Shown here: in pieces, positions 1 to 5,094 of the stretch
Layout: each line of letters starts with the position of its first letter
Position numbering within the stretch: position 1 is the first letter of the stretch
From: Selenomonadaceae bacterium
GTDB lineage: Bacteria; Bacillota; Negativicutes; Selenomonadales; Selenomonadaceae
NCBI GenBank assembly: GCA_016286075.1
Contig: JAEERZ010000172.1
Location: 1-5,149 of the forward strand
Direction of reading: 5' to 3'
Length of the DNA stretch: 5,149 bases
Made by a program: the position numbers and the translations under genes
The notes under the pieces: generated by a model
Seen by the model: the letters and a program-made list of their open reading frames with translations, nothing else
Told to the model about the DNA's origin: nothing
Databases searched by the model: none

Positions 1-347
1 CGCTTCAAATCTTCGCAAATGTCCGCCGTCTGCCGCGACTGCCAGACAATCGCGTTATAGACGGGCCGCCCGGTGTTCTTGTCCCAAACCACCGTCGTCT
101 CGCGCTGGTTCGTAATGCCGATGGCGGAAAGACTGCCTGCAGTCAGATTCGCCTTTTCGAGCGCCTCCCGCATGACCGTGACCATCGAGCTCCAGATTTC
201 CTCGGCGTCGTGCTCAACCCAGCCCGGCTCGGGAAAATGCTGCGTGAACTCCTTCTGCGAGACGCCGACGATCCGCGACTCCTCGTCGAAGATGATCGCC
301 CGGTTGCTGGTGGTTCCGGCATCCAGCGCCATCACGTACTTTGCCAT
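1..347 (-). CDS. glpK: Glycerol kinase, N-terminal part (cut by left edge)
   Basis: ATP-dependent cytosolic glycerol kinase, converting glycerol to sn-glycerol 3-phosphate. Only the first 115 codons are in the window; the family is about 500 residues. The translation begins MAKYVMALDAGTTSNRAI, which holds the FGGY-family phosphate-binding motif (D9-A-G-T-T-S-N-R16). It continues with QKEFTQHFPEPGWVEHD (residues 31-47) and GITNQRETTVVWDK (77-90). R82 and E83 correspond to the glycerol-contacting Arg-Glu pair of E. coli GlpK. NAIVWQSRQT (98-107) is also typical. The start is the ATG at 345-347, which has an AAGGAGG ribosome binding site 8 bases upstream. A strong promoter lies about 60 bases upstream, so it is transcribed separately from the esterase genes. 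No glpF or glpD is visible. The identification is very secure; the frame is open to the edge. Confidence 0.97.
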   Translation of the reverse strand, partial: MAKYVMALDAGTTSNRAIIFDEESRIVGVSQKEFTQHFPEPGWVEHDAEEIWSSMVTVMREALEKANLTAGSLSAIGITNQRETTVVWDKNTGRPVYNAIVWQSRQTADICEDLK

Positions 348-355
348 TAACCAAT

Positions 356-363
356 CCCTCCTT
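356..363 (-). promoter_or_regulatory. Ribosome binding site of glpK
   Basis: On the minus strand the bases read AAGGAGGG, followed by an 8-base spacer and the glpK ATG. This near-perfect Shine-Dalgarno sequence fixes the start codon. Confidence 0.9.
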
Positions 364-375
364 GCCATATTTCTG

Positions 376-397
376 CGATGCTTTACAATCCGCATCG
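376..397 (-). promoter_or_regulatory. Inverted repeat / stem-loop in the glpK leader
   Basis: The minus strand reads CGATGC, a 10-base loop, then GCATCG: a perfect 6-bp stem, extendable by one G-U pair. It lies between the predicted transcription start (about 403) and the Shine-Dalgarno sequence (356-363). It could be an mRNA leader hairpin or a dyad operator just downstream of the start point. There is no U-run after it, so it is not an intrinsic terminator. The structure is visible; a regulatory role is inference. Confidence 0.45.
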
Positions 398-409
398 TGT
401 TCTGTATTC

Positions 410-438
410 ATTATACTTTCAAAGAATCAGAGTTTCAA
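410..438 (-). promoter_or_regulatory. Sigma-A type promoter of glpK
   Basis: On the minus strand a -35 box TTGAAA (433-438; 5 of 6 consensus) is separated by exactly 17 bases from a perfect -10 box TATAAT (410-415). Transcription would start near 403, giving a leader of about 55 bases before the glpK ATG. The region is AT-rich, as expected. I saw no catabolite-response site with an intact CG core. This is the best promoter in the window. Confidence 0.82.
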
Positions 439-529
439 TATTTTTCAGTTATTTTCAGACGGAAGGAGACTTGATTACGATTAGTTTTTGCAATGATTTA
501 TACAGTTGCTTATATTCGAAATTATTTCC

Positions 530-548
530 AGGGGCGCCGCCCTTTTTT
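530..548 (+). terminator. Terminator-like hairpin with T-run, no obvious gene
   Basis: The plus strand reads AGGGGC, GCC loop, GCCCTT, then TTTT: a 6-bp stem including one G-T wobble, followed by Ts. It resembles a compact intrinsic terminator for plus-strand transcription, but no plus-strand gene precedes it. A wider arrangement (CAGGGG at 529-534 with CCCCTG at 553-558) is an alternative fold. It may be chance or the relic of a lost gene or small RNA. Confidence 0.25.
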
Positions 549-596
549 GAATCCCCTGAAAAGCTCTGCAGATTTAAAGATTCCGCGGTGAGCAAT

Positions 597-645
597 TATG
601 ATAACTCAAACAATTATTTATCCCGCGTTCAAAACTATGATAACT
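597..645 (+). repeat. Pair of 10-base direct repeats
   Basis: TATGATAACT occurs at 597-606 and again at 636-645, with similar flanks (an A/C-rich stretch after each copy) and a CAATTAT motif repeated at 593-599 and 611-617. The pair sits immediately before the dispersed double-hairpin element. It may be a decayed repeat or simple AT-rich coincidence. Confidence 0.3.
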
Positions 646-660
646 AAACTGTAGCCGTAA

Positions 661-711
661 CACCTCATCCGTCAGCCCTTCGGGCTGCCACCTTCCCCTC
701 AAGGGGAAGGC
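661..711. repeat. Double-hairpin dispersed palindromic repeat
   Basis: Two consecutive stem-loops follow the constant-looking sequence CACCTCATCCGTCAG. The first is CAGCCC-TTC-GGGCTG (673-687, 6-bp stem). The second is CCTTCCCC-TCAA-GGGGAAGG (691-710, perfect 8-bp stem). From general knowledge, close relatives of this unit are scattered between genes in many gut Firmicutes, rather like REP elements; I cannot verify copy number here. It begins about 28 bases past the stop of the second esterase and could protect or end that transcript. No T-run follows either hairpin on the minus strand, so it is not a standard intrinsic terminator. Confidence 0.8.
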
Positions 712-738
712 ATAATTACGAGTTTTCAAAGCTTCCTT

Positions 739-2310
739 TTAGTTTTCATAGACATAGCGCAATTCGTTCAGATTTTCCGTGTTCAAATCCTTGTGGCAGA
801 CGCAGCCCTTCGAGTTCAGCTCCATGGTCTGGCGATTGCCTCTGGTGTAGCGCTCCCAATGGGGCATCCATTCGTTGTTCGGGCTTCCCGTCGCCGCGAA
901 GGCTGCCCACGATGCCTGAACCTGCCTTATGAGAGTAGGCGAGGGATTCGGCACAAGAGTCTCGGGATGGTTGAAGGTAAACGGCAGGTCGATCGCATGG
1001 CATGAGCGCAAATTCCCGACCTGCGACTGCTCGCTGAACAGATAATAGTACACATCGCCGAAATCCGACTGGTACTCCGCCGCCAATTCCTGCCCGACGC
1101 GCCAATCGATCTGGTTCACAAAAATCTCAAAATTTTCCATGGTATCCGGGCGGTTTTTCAGCCAAGATTGATAAATTTCCTGCGGCGTGCGCGAATCGTA
1201 TTTCAGCATGACGGGCGAAAGGTTTTTCGGGTTATCGTGGAACACTTCAAAGAAATTATCCATGTAAAGCAGCCAATAACGCCACTCGTCGGCCGTCGTG
1301 CCCGTCAAGAATTTGATTCCGCGTGCGTCGCCGTCCTTTAACGCCCGGAATGGATCTTGCGGCAAGAATTTTCCGTCGCAAGTCGGCAAATAGTCCTTGA
1401 CCGTCTGCCCCATGCGGGCATCTCTGACTTTTTCGTAAATTTGCTGGATTTCGGCGGAAGATTTCTTCATCATGTCGCGCATCGTCTTTGCGCCGCCCAA
1501 TTCCATGTAAGTTTGCGCGACTTGCGCGGAATATTCCGGCGTGTTGTACATATACGAATTTGCCGACTGCGGAATTGCCTTGTCGAAAAGTCCTTTTGCG
1601 GCAGGGATAACCGCCAACATCATGCAGGAAATCGCGCCCGCGCTTTCTCCGAAAATGGTGATATTGTCGGGATTCCCGCCGAAATCCGCGATATTTTCCT
1701 TGACCCACTGCAAAGCCGCGATCTGATCTTTCAACCCGAGATAGCCGCTGTCTTCAAAGGAAGGATCAAAACTTGCGAAGTTCACAAAGCCAAAGACAGA
1801 AACACGATAGTTAAGCGTGACGATAACGACGTCATTTGCCGCCGCAAAATTGCTTCCGTTATAGAGCGGGTCGCTGGTGCCGCCGGTCTGGAAACCGCCG
1901 CCGTGGATAAAGACCATGACGGGTTTGTTTTTGCCCTCGCCGCGCGTCCAAATGTTCAGCGTCAGGCAGTCTTCGCTTTGCGGGTTGACAGAGGCAGCTT
2001 CATGCTTGTCAATCGTTTGTATCGCCGTAAAGCCGAATTTTTTGGCGTCGAAGGTCTTGTTGGACGGCTTCAAAGGCTCGGGCGCGCGCCAGCGCAGTTT
2101 TCCGACGGGCGGCTTGGCATAGGGGATGCCCAGCCAGGTTTTTACGCCGTTTTGATCAAGAAAGCCGTTGAACGTGCCGTAACGCGTTTTCACGGTGCAG
2201 TCGCTGGCGGCAAAAACTTTCCCGTCCGGCAGAAGCCCAATCGTATTGACCGCCAAAAAGCCCAGCGCGGCAGTTTTGAGAAATTTTCTTCGGGTCATTT
2301 TTCGGAACAT
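739..2310 (-). CDS. Exported type-B carboxylesterase with Tat signal peptide
   Basis: Alpha/beta-hydrolase of the carboxylesterase type B (para-nitrobenzyl esterase/cholinesterase-like) family, 523 residues, a normal length. It hydrolyses carboxylic esters; the natural substrate cannot be read from sequence. The N-terminus has a twin-arginine signal: TRRKFLK (6-12), a hydrophobic stretch (about 14-27) and a probable cleavage after VFA (34), so the folded enzyme should be exported. Visible motifs: GIPYAKPPVGKLRWRAP (61-77), EDCLTLNIW (113-121), oxyanion-hole HGGGF (136-140), and nucleophile elbow GESAG with S223. The probable acid is E342 (TTADEW) and the probable His is H438 (SCHAIDLPFTF), giving a complete triad. 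The start at 2310 is preferred over M5 because GAAAGG lies 10 bases upstream and the Tat motif sits at the usual place either way. It begins 30 bases after the neighbouring esterase stops, with no promoter evident between, so it is probably the second gene of an operon. Confidence 0.95.
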   Translation of the reverse strand: MFRKMTRRKFLKTAALGFLAVNTIGLLPDGKVFAASDCTVKTRYGTFNGFLDQNGVKTWLGIPYAKPPVGKLRWRAPEPLKPSNKTFDAKKFGFTAIQTIDKHEAASVNPQSEDCLTLNIWTRGEGKNKPVMVFIHGGGFQTGGTSDPLYNGSNFAAANDVVIVTLNYRVSVFGFVNFASFDPSFEDSGYLGLKDQIAALQWVKENIADFGGNPDNITIFGESAGAISCMMLAVIPAAKGLFDKAIPQSANSYMYNTPEYSAQVAQTYMELGGAKTMRDMMKKSSAEIQQIYEKVRDARMGQTVKDYLPTCDGKFLPQDPFRALKDGDARGIKFLTGTTADEWRYWLLYMDNFFEVFHDNPKNLSPVMLKYDSRTPQEIYQSWLKNRPDTMENFEIFVNQIDWRVGQELAAEYQSDFGDVYYYLFSEQSQVGNLRSCHAIDLPFTFNHPETLVPNPSPTLIRQVQASWAAFAATGSPNNEWMPHWERYTRGNRQTMELNSKGCVCHKDLNTENLNELRYVYEN

Positions 2311-2320
2311 GACGTCACAA

Positions 2321-2326
2321 CCTTTC
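2321..2326 (-). promoter_or_regulatory. Ribosome binding site of the Tat esterase gene
   Basis: GAAAGG on the minus strand, 10 bases before the ATG at 2308-2310, within the 30-base gap between the two esterases. It is weaker than the other sites in the window, suggesting lower translation or dependence on the upstream gene. Confidence 0.6.
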
Positions 2327-2340
2327 TTTTATATCCTGTC

Positions 2341-4170
2341 TTAATACAAATAATATTTGGTCAGAGGATAGGTCCTGTCCCAATCAACAATCTTTTTCTC
2401 CGATTCCTTTTCCGCATGGATATTGAACTCATCGAGTATCATGATCCACTTGTTCTCCGTATCGTAAACCGGCCACTCCTTTGCCTTGCCGTCCGGAGAA
2501 ATGTCCGCACTGAGGGAAGGATCACCGGTTTTGGCGAACTGAACCCACATTTTACGCACGGTCTTTGAGAAAGTTTCGTCAATTTCCCTTCCCATGATCC
2601 CCATATTTGCCTCCGGGTGGTTCAGTACAACTGGAAGTTCTGCCCCATGTCCGCTTTTCATGAGCGGCAAAGAGGATTCCACCGTGAAGAAATAGCTGTA
2701 CGCTTTGCCGCCGGCCATGGCCTGATTCTCTGCCGTTCTGATAAACGGCGCGATAAACCAGTACTGATCGAGCAGACGACTGATATGTTCGTAGTTTTCG
2801 CCCTTTGCATCCTTACAGAAGCTCTCAGCCAGCGCCTTATCTTTCTCCGTGAGCTGGGCATACTTTTTCTCCTTTAAATCACCGCCCCAAGCGATGAAAC
2901 CATCCTCTCCCAGAGAAGACACGAAACAATTCATTTCATCTTTATTGCAGCCAATGAGGATATCAATATCCTTGGCCGCGCCATTGGCGTAAGCGTCGTG
3001 CGGCTCCGAAGGCAGAACAATTCCGTCTCTTTCCGGGGCAATGCCCATGGAGAACTTGTCTCCAGCCACTTTCACAAGCGTTTCGGCATCGACCTTCAGC
3101 AAATCGGCTACGGTTTTGCAGCCTAATTCATCCATGATTGCATTGGTGCAGCTGATTGCCTGCTCCGGAGACTTGGTCATGGCAGGCGAACCGCTCTCGG
3201 CAATAACCCTTTTGATATACGGATGGGAACCCTCAATCAGCGGAAGCAGCGTCACGCTTCCGCCGCCGGCGGATTCGCCGAAGATCGTCACGTTATCGGG
3301 ATCGCCGCCAAAGCCGGCAATGTTCTCATGAATCCATTTCAATGCCTGCTTCTGATCCAGAAGTCCAAGGTTCTGCGCGTCCGGATACTCCTTTCCGTCA
3401 GGCAGGTGGGAAAGATGCAGGAAGCCTAATGCGCCGAGCCTGTATGCGATGGAAATGCCAATGACATCCGGATTCTCTTTCACGAAATTCAACAAACTAT
3501 ACCCAGGGTCGTAAGTTGCGCCAATCTCGAAACCGCCGCCGTGAATCCACACCATGACCGGCTTCTTTTCGACACGCATGGATGCGCCAGCGTCCTCCGC
3601 TTTCCAGATATTCAGATACAGGCAGTCCTCACCCTGAACGGAAGCGGTTTCGACAGGCCTCTGGCATGCGGTTTTCCCGTTGGTATAGGCCTCGTATACG
3701 CCGTCGTCCGCTGCATAGTCCACCGGCGCTTTCCAGCGAAGTTCCCCAACGGGCTGCTTGCCGACAAACGGAATGCCCCTGTACTCAATGATATCCTCCA
3801 CTTTCCTGCCGACGAAGGTGCCATTGACGCACTTTACCGCCAACGACTTGTCATAGTTGTCGTCTGTGATCTTTTTATTTTCGCGGTACAAAGCTTTCAG
3901 TTCCTCATTCCTTTGACGCATCGCCTCGACGTACTCTTCCATCAACAAGGGAAGTGTCATCGGATCAATAATTTTTTTGCTTGTGATTTCCCTTCCTTGC
4001 GTTAATGGGTTGTCGTCGGTGACCGGCTTGTTCTCGCCATTTAGAGCCGTCATTCTCTCTTCCGCTCCACTCAGTGCTTTGTCAGCCTCTGCCGCCGAAC
4101 AGCAGGCGGCGAAACTGAAAGCCATAAGCGCGGCCAATAAGAGACTAAACGCTTTTTTGGGGGGGTTCAT
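2341..4170 (-). CDS. Exported type-B carboxylesterase with long N-terminal extension
   Basis: Carboxylesterase type B of the alpha/beta-hydrolase fold, 609 residues, longer than the usual 490-550. Residues 1-22 are a signal peptide. SFAAC (19-23) fits a loose lipobox with Cys23 as the lipidated residue, but Phe at -3 is unusual and ordinary signal peptidase cleavage around 26-29 is also possible. Residues about 30-110 are an extra charged segment, partly helical in appearance, with an internal repeat (38-54 and 89-105). The esterase domain starts near 111 (AVKCVNGTFVG). Motifs: GIPF...QPVGELRWKAP (132-149), EDCLYLNIW (181-189), HGGGF (210-214), GESAG with nucleophile S300, probable acid E412 (GCNKDEM), and His H508 (KSGHGAELP). 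The triad is intact. The start has GGGAGG 7 bases upstream and a probable promoter at 4196-4224. It is the first gene of the esterase pair. Its first codons contain a C7-A6 homopolymer. Substrate unknown; glycerol, aryl or sugar esters are all possible. Confidence 0.95.
   Translation of the reverse strand: MNPPKKAFSLLLAALMAFSFAACCSAAEADKALSGAEERMTALNGENKPVTDDNPLTQGREITSKKIIDPMTLPLLMEEYVEAMRQRNEELKALYRENKKITDDNYDKSLAVKCVNGTFVGRKVEDIIEYRGIPFVGKQPVGELRWKAPVDYAADDGVYEAYTNGKTACQRPVETASVQGEDCLYLNIWKAEDAGASMRVEKKPVMVWIHGGGFEIGATYDPGYSLLNFVKENPDVIGISIAYRLGALGFLHLSHLPDGKEYPDAQNLGLLDQKQALKWIHENIAGFGGDPDNVTIFGESAGGGSVTLLPLIEGSHPYIKRVIAESGSPAMTKSPEQAISCTNAIMDELGCKTVADLLKVDAETLVKVAGDKFSMGIAPERDGIVLPSEPHDAYANGAAKDIDILIGCNKDEMNCFVSSLGEDGFIAWGGDLKEKKYAQLTEKDKALAESFCKDAKGENYEHISRLLDQYWFIAPFIRTAENQAMAGGKAYSYFFTVESSLPLMKSGHGAELPVVLNHPEANMGIMGREIDETFSKTVRKMWVQFAKTGDPSLSADISPDGKAKEWPVYDTENKWIMILDEFNIHAEKESEKKIVDWDRTYPLTKYYLY
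3856..4059 (-). repeat. Diverged internal repeat in the esterase N-terminal extension
   Basis: Residues 38-54 (ending ENKPVTDDN) and 89-105 (ending ENKKITDDN) align at an offset of 51 residues. They share E, AL, ENK and TDDN at matching places. At DNA level 4009-4035 and 3856-3882 agree at 20 of 27 bases. It lies between the signal peptide and the catalytic domain, suggesting an old partial duplication of the linker. Confidence 0.6.
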
Positions 4171-4177
4171 TGTAACG

Positions 4178-4184
4178 CCTCCCT
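4178..4184 (-). promoter_or_regulatory. Ribosome binding site of the 609-residue esterase gene
   Basis: AGGGAGG on the minus strand, 7 bases before the ATG at 4168-4170. Strong match and good spacing support this start over the later Met codons (M16, M40). Confidence 0.85.
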
Positions 4185-4195
4185 ATAAAGATAAA

Positions 4196-4224
4196 ATTTT
4201 AAGGACTACGCCGATCAAAGACAA
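4196..4224 (-). promoter_or_regulatory. Probable promoter of the esterase operon
   Basis: On the minus strand TTGTCT (4219-4224; 4 of 6 to the -35 consensus) and TAAAAT (4196-4201; 5 of 6 to the -10 consensus) are 17 bases apart. Transcription would start near 4189, close to the ribosome binding site at 4178-4184, giving a short leader of about 19 bases. The -35 box lies inside the final codons of the esterase relic. Read-through from the SYLF gene upstream remains possible because no clear terminator separates them. Confidence 0.5.
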
Positions 4225-4283
4225 TAATACCTGGTCAGGAAATAGGTTCTTTCCCAATCAAGAATCTTTAACTCGGATTCCAT
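4215..4283 (-). pseudogene. Relic of the 3' end of a third carboxylesterase gene
   Basis: Read on the minus strand this stretch encodes M, then ESELKILDWERTY, FLTRYYCL and a TGA stop (4215-4217). It matches the last residues of the neighbouring 609-residue esterase (ESEKKIVDWDRTY, PLTKYYLY, stop) at 14 of 21 positions without gaps. DNA of 4224-4281 agrees with the equivalent part of that gene at 47 of 58 bases by my count. Similarity stops abruptly near 4283, next to a 12-bp palindrome. No start codon context, signal peptide or catalytic domain is present, so this is a leftover carboxy-terminal tail. It suggests a tandem array of esterase genes that lost one member, or a partial duplication of the neighbouring 3' end. 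The divergence favours loss of an old paralog over a recent copy. Confidence 0.85.
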
Positions 4284-4286
4284 CAA

Positions 4287-4298
4287 TTCCCTAGGGAA
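4287..4298. repeat. Perfect 12-bp palindrome
   Basis: TTCCCTAGGGAA is fully self-complementary and sits within a few bases of where similarity to the esterase 3' end stops. As RNA it would make only a tight, loop-poor hairpin, and no T-run follows on the minus strand. It could be a protein-binding site, a recombination scar or chance. Confidence 0.5.
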
Positions 4299-4328
4299 AC
4301 AGCCCCAAATTTTTAATCAAGATTTCTC

Positions 4329-4913
4329 TTACTCTTCGTATGTATTCAGTTTCTTATCGGGGTAAATCTTCGTTCCCTTAATGGAAACGTCCAGAGACAA
4401 TCCTTTTTTCGTCATCTGATACACCCAAATGCCCTTCGCGGCTATGGATGCTCCCTCTATGGAATCGCCCGTAACTCCGTCGCTGGCCGCAGCTTCCGCC
4501 GCGCTGGCAAACTTGATGTCGCCGGAGATGAATGAGTTCCACGCCTCCTCCGTGCCTATGACGAAAATCAAGTCGTATTCCTTTACCCCAAGGCCGAGAC
4601 CGATGCCCATTTCCTTCATGCGCATATAAAGGCATTCGCCCGTCTCGTTGTTCACCGCCAATCCTCTTCCGTGCGCGTCTCCAAAGATTCCCAGCTTCAT
4701 CCCCGTATTGCTCAGGGTGGCGTATGCGTAGCAATTCTCTATGACCGATTCCGCCGAGGGAACCTTCGCATAGAGATTTTGCAGAGCCTTTACCGACAAT
4801 TCTTCAATTTCTGTCCGTTCTTTTTGGATTTTTTCAGGATTGGCCGCGAAAACCGTGGCCGTCATTGCGCACAGCATAAGCAGCGCCATAATCCATGTTG
4901 TCGTCTTCCTCAT
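4329..4913 (-). CDS. Exported SYLF/Ysc84-domain protein
   Basis: 194-residue protein with a Sec signal peptide (MRKTTTWIMALLMLCAMTATVFA, cleavage after A23 before ANPEK) followed by a short charged helix (24-50) and a SYLF (Ysc84/DUF500) domain over about 55-190. Supporting segments are ENCYAYATLS (59-68), the glycine-rich KEMGIGLGLGVKEYDLIFVIG (100-120), AWNSFISGDIKF (124-135) and the end GLSLDVSIKGTKIYPDKKLN (171-190). SYLF domains bind lipids (phosphoinositides) in eukaryotic proteins; bacterial members are mostly exported and of uncertain role. The frame is open upstream to 5048, but that would bury the signal peptide and run through the promoter. The ATG at 4911-4913 has AAGGAG 10 bases upstream; the ATG at 4917-4919 (adding Met-Ile) is 4 bases from it and is the alternative. 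It lies upstream of the esterase operon on the same strand. Confidence 0.85.
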   Translation of the reverse strand: MRKTTTWIMALLMLCAMTATVFAANPEKIQKERTEIEELSVKALQNLYAKVPSAESVIENCYAYATLSNTGMKLGIFGDAHGRGLAVNNETGECLYMRMKEMGIGLGLGVKEYDLIFVIGTEEAWNSFISGDIKFASAAEAAASDGVTGDSIEGASIAAKGIWVYQMTKKGLSLDVSIKGTKIYPDKKLNTYEE

Positions 4914-4923
4914 AATCATACAT

Positions 4924-4929
4924 CTCCTT
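4924..4929 (-). promoter_or_regulatory. Ribosome binding site deciding the SYLF gene start
   Basis: AAGGAG on the minus strand. It places the start at 4913 (10-base spacer) or 4919 (4-base spacer) and rules out the much longer upstream reading from 5048. Both starts are slightly off the ideal spacing, so the choice between them is uncertain. Confidence 0.75.
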
Positions 4930-4953
4930 AAAGATTTTGTATTTGCACCTTTC

Positions 4954-4981
4954 ATTATACTACAAGTCAGGGCTCCAAAAA
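4954..4981 (-). promoter_or_regulatory. Probable promoter of the SYLF gene
   Basis: A perfect TATAAT (-10) lies at 4954-4959 on the minus strand, with transcription expected near 4947 and a leader of about 30 bases. The -35 position is only a T-rich run (about 4976-4981, TTTTTG) and matches consensus poorly, which suggests a helper activator or an alternative architecture. The left arm of an inverted repeat (4979-5025) overlaps the -35 position. Confidence 0.55.
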
Positions 4982-5025
4982 ACTGACGCTGATGAAAAGA
5001 TTTTTTAGATTTTGCGGACAGTTTT
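4979..5025. repeat. Inverted repeat upstream of the SYLF promoter
   Basis: AAAACTG (4979-4985) is complementary to CAGTTTT (5019-5025), with a further CGC/GCG match inside (4987-4989 and 5014-5016) after a small bulge. The arms are about 24-33 bases apart. It may be an operator-like dyad or a weak hairpin with T-run on the minus strand; chance is possible in AT-rich DNA. Confidence 0.3.
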
Positions 5026-5061
5026 AAAGGCGCGAAGTAAACCTGCAATTTGGCATACTAA

Positions 5062-5094
5062 AACAGCCGTAGAATTTGAAGCTCTGCGGCTGTT
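5062..5094 (-). terminator. Stem-loop, probable terminator of an off-window gene
   Basis: AACAGCCGTAGA (5062-5073) pairs with TCTGCGGCTGTT (5083-5094) over 12 positions with one wobble, around a 9-base loop. On the minus strand the stem runs into TTTT, and on the plus strand no T-run follows, so minus-strand termination is favoured. This would end a gene entering from the right edge. The T-run is short, so efficiency is uncertain. Confidence 0.55.

Larger units (their letters stand above)
439..660. other. Non-coding AT-rich intergenic region
   Basis: This stretch lies between the glpK promoter and the dispersed repeat. No open frame has a convincing start, ribosome binding site or recognisable protein. 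It contains a terminator-like GC hairpin with a T-run (530-548) and a pair of 10-base direct repeats (597-606 and 636-645), annotated separately. I see no tRNA-like or riboswitch-like fold. Confidence 0.6.

Noticed and set aside
372..388. Catabolite-response (cre) site in the glpK leader
   Set aside because: TTGTAAAGCATCGCA resembles the consensus at the edges, but the central CG is GC, and that core is normally required.
378..647. Plus-strand 89-codon open frame in the glpK upstream region
   Set aside because: It overlaps the glpK promoter and leader, has no ribosome binding site, and its composition resembles translated AT-rich spacer with no recognisable domain.
2310..2317. TGACGTCA palindrome at the start of the Tat esterase gene
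   Set aside because: An 8-bp palindrome overlapping a start codon within an operon is easily explained by chance, and nothing else nearby suggests an operator.
1357..2568. Plus-strand 403-codon open frame opposite the esterase genes
   Set aside because: It is antisense to two genes with complete catalytic motifs, spans their junction, and its translation has no recognisable family. It is an open-frame shadow caused by codon bias.
4914..5048. Extended N-terminus for the SYLF protein starting at 5048
   Set aside because: The added 45 residues would run through a perfect TATAAT and the Shine-Dalgarno sequence and would bury the signal peptide inside the protein.
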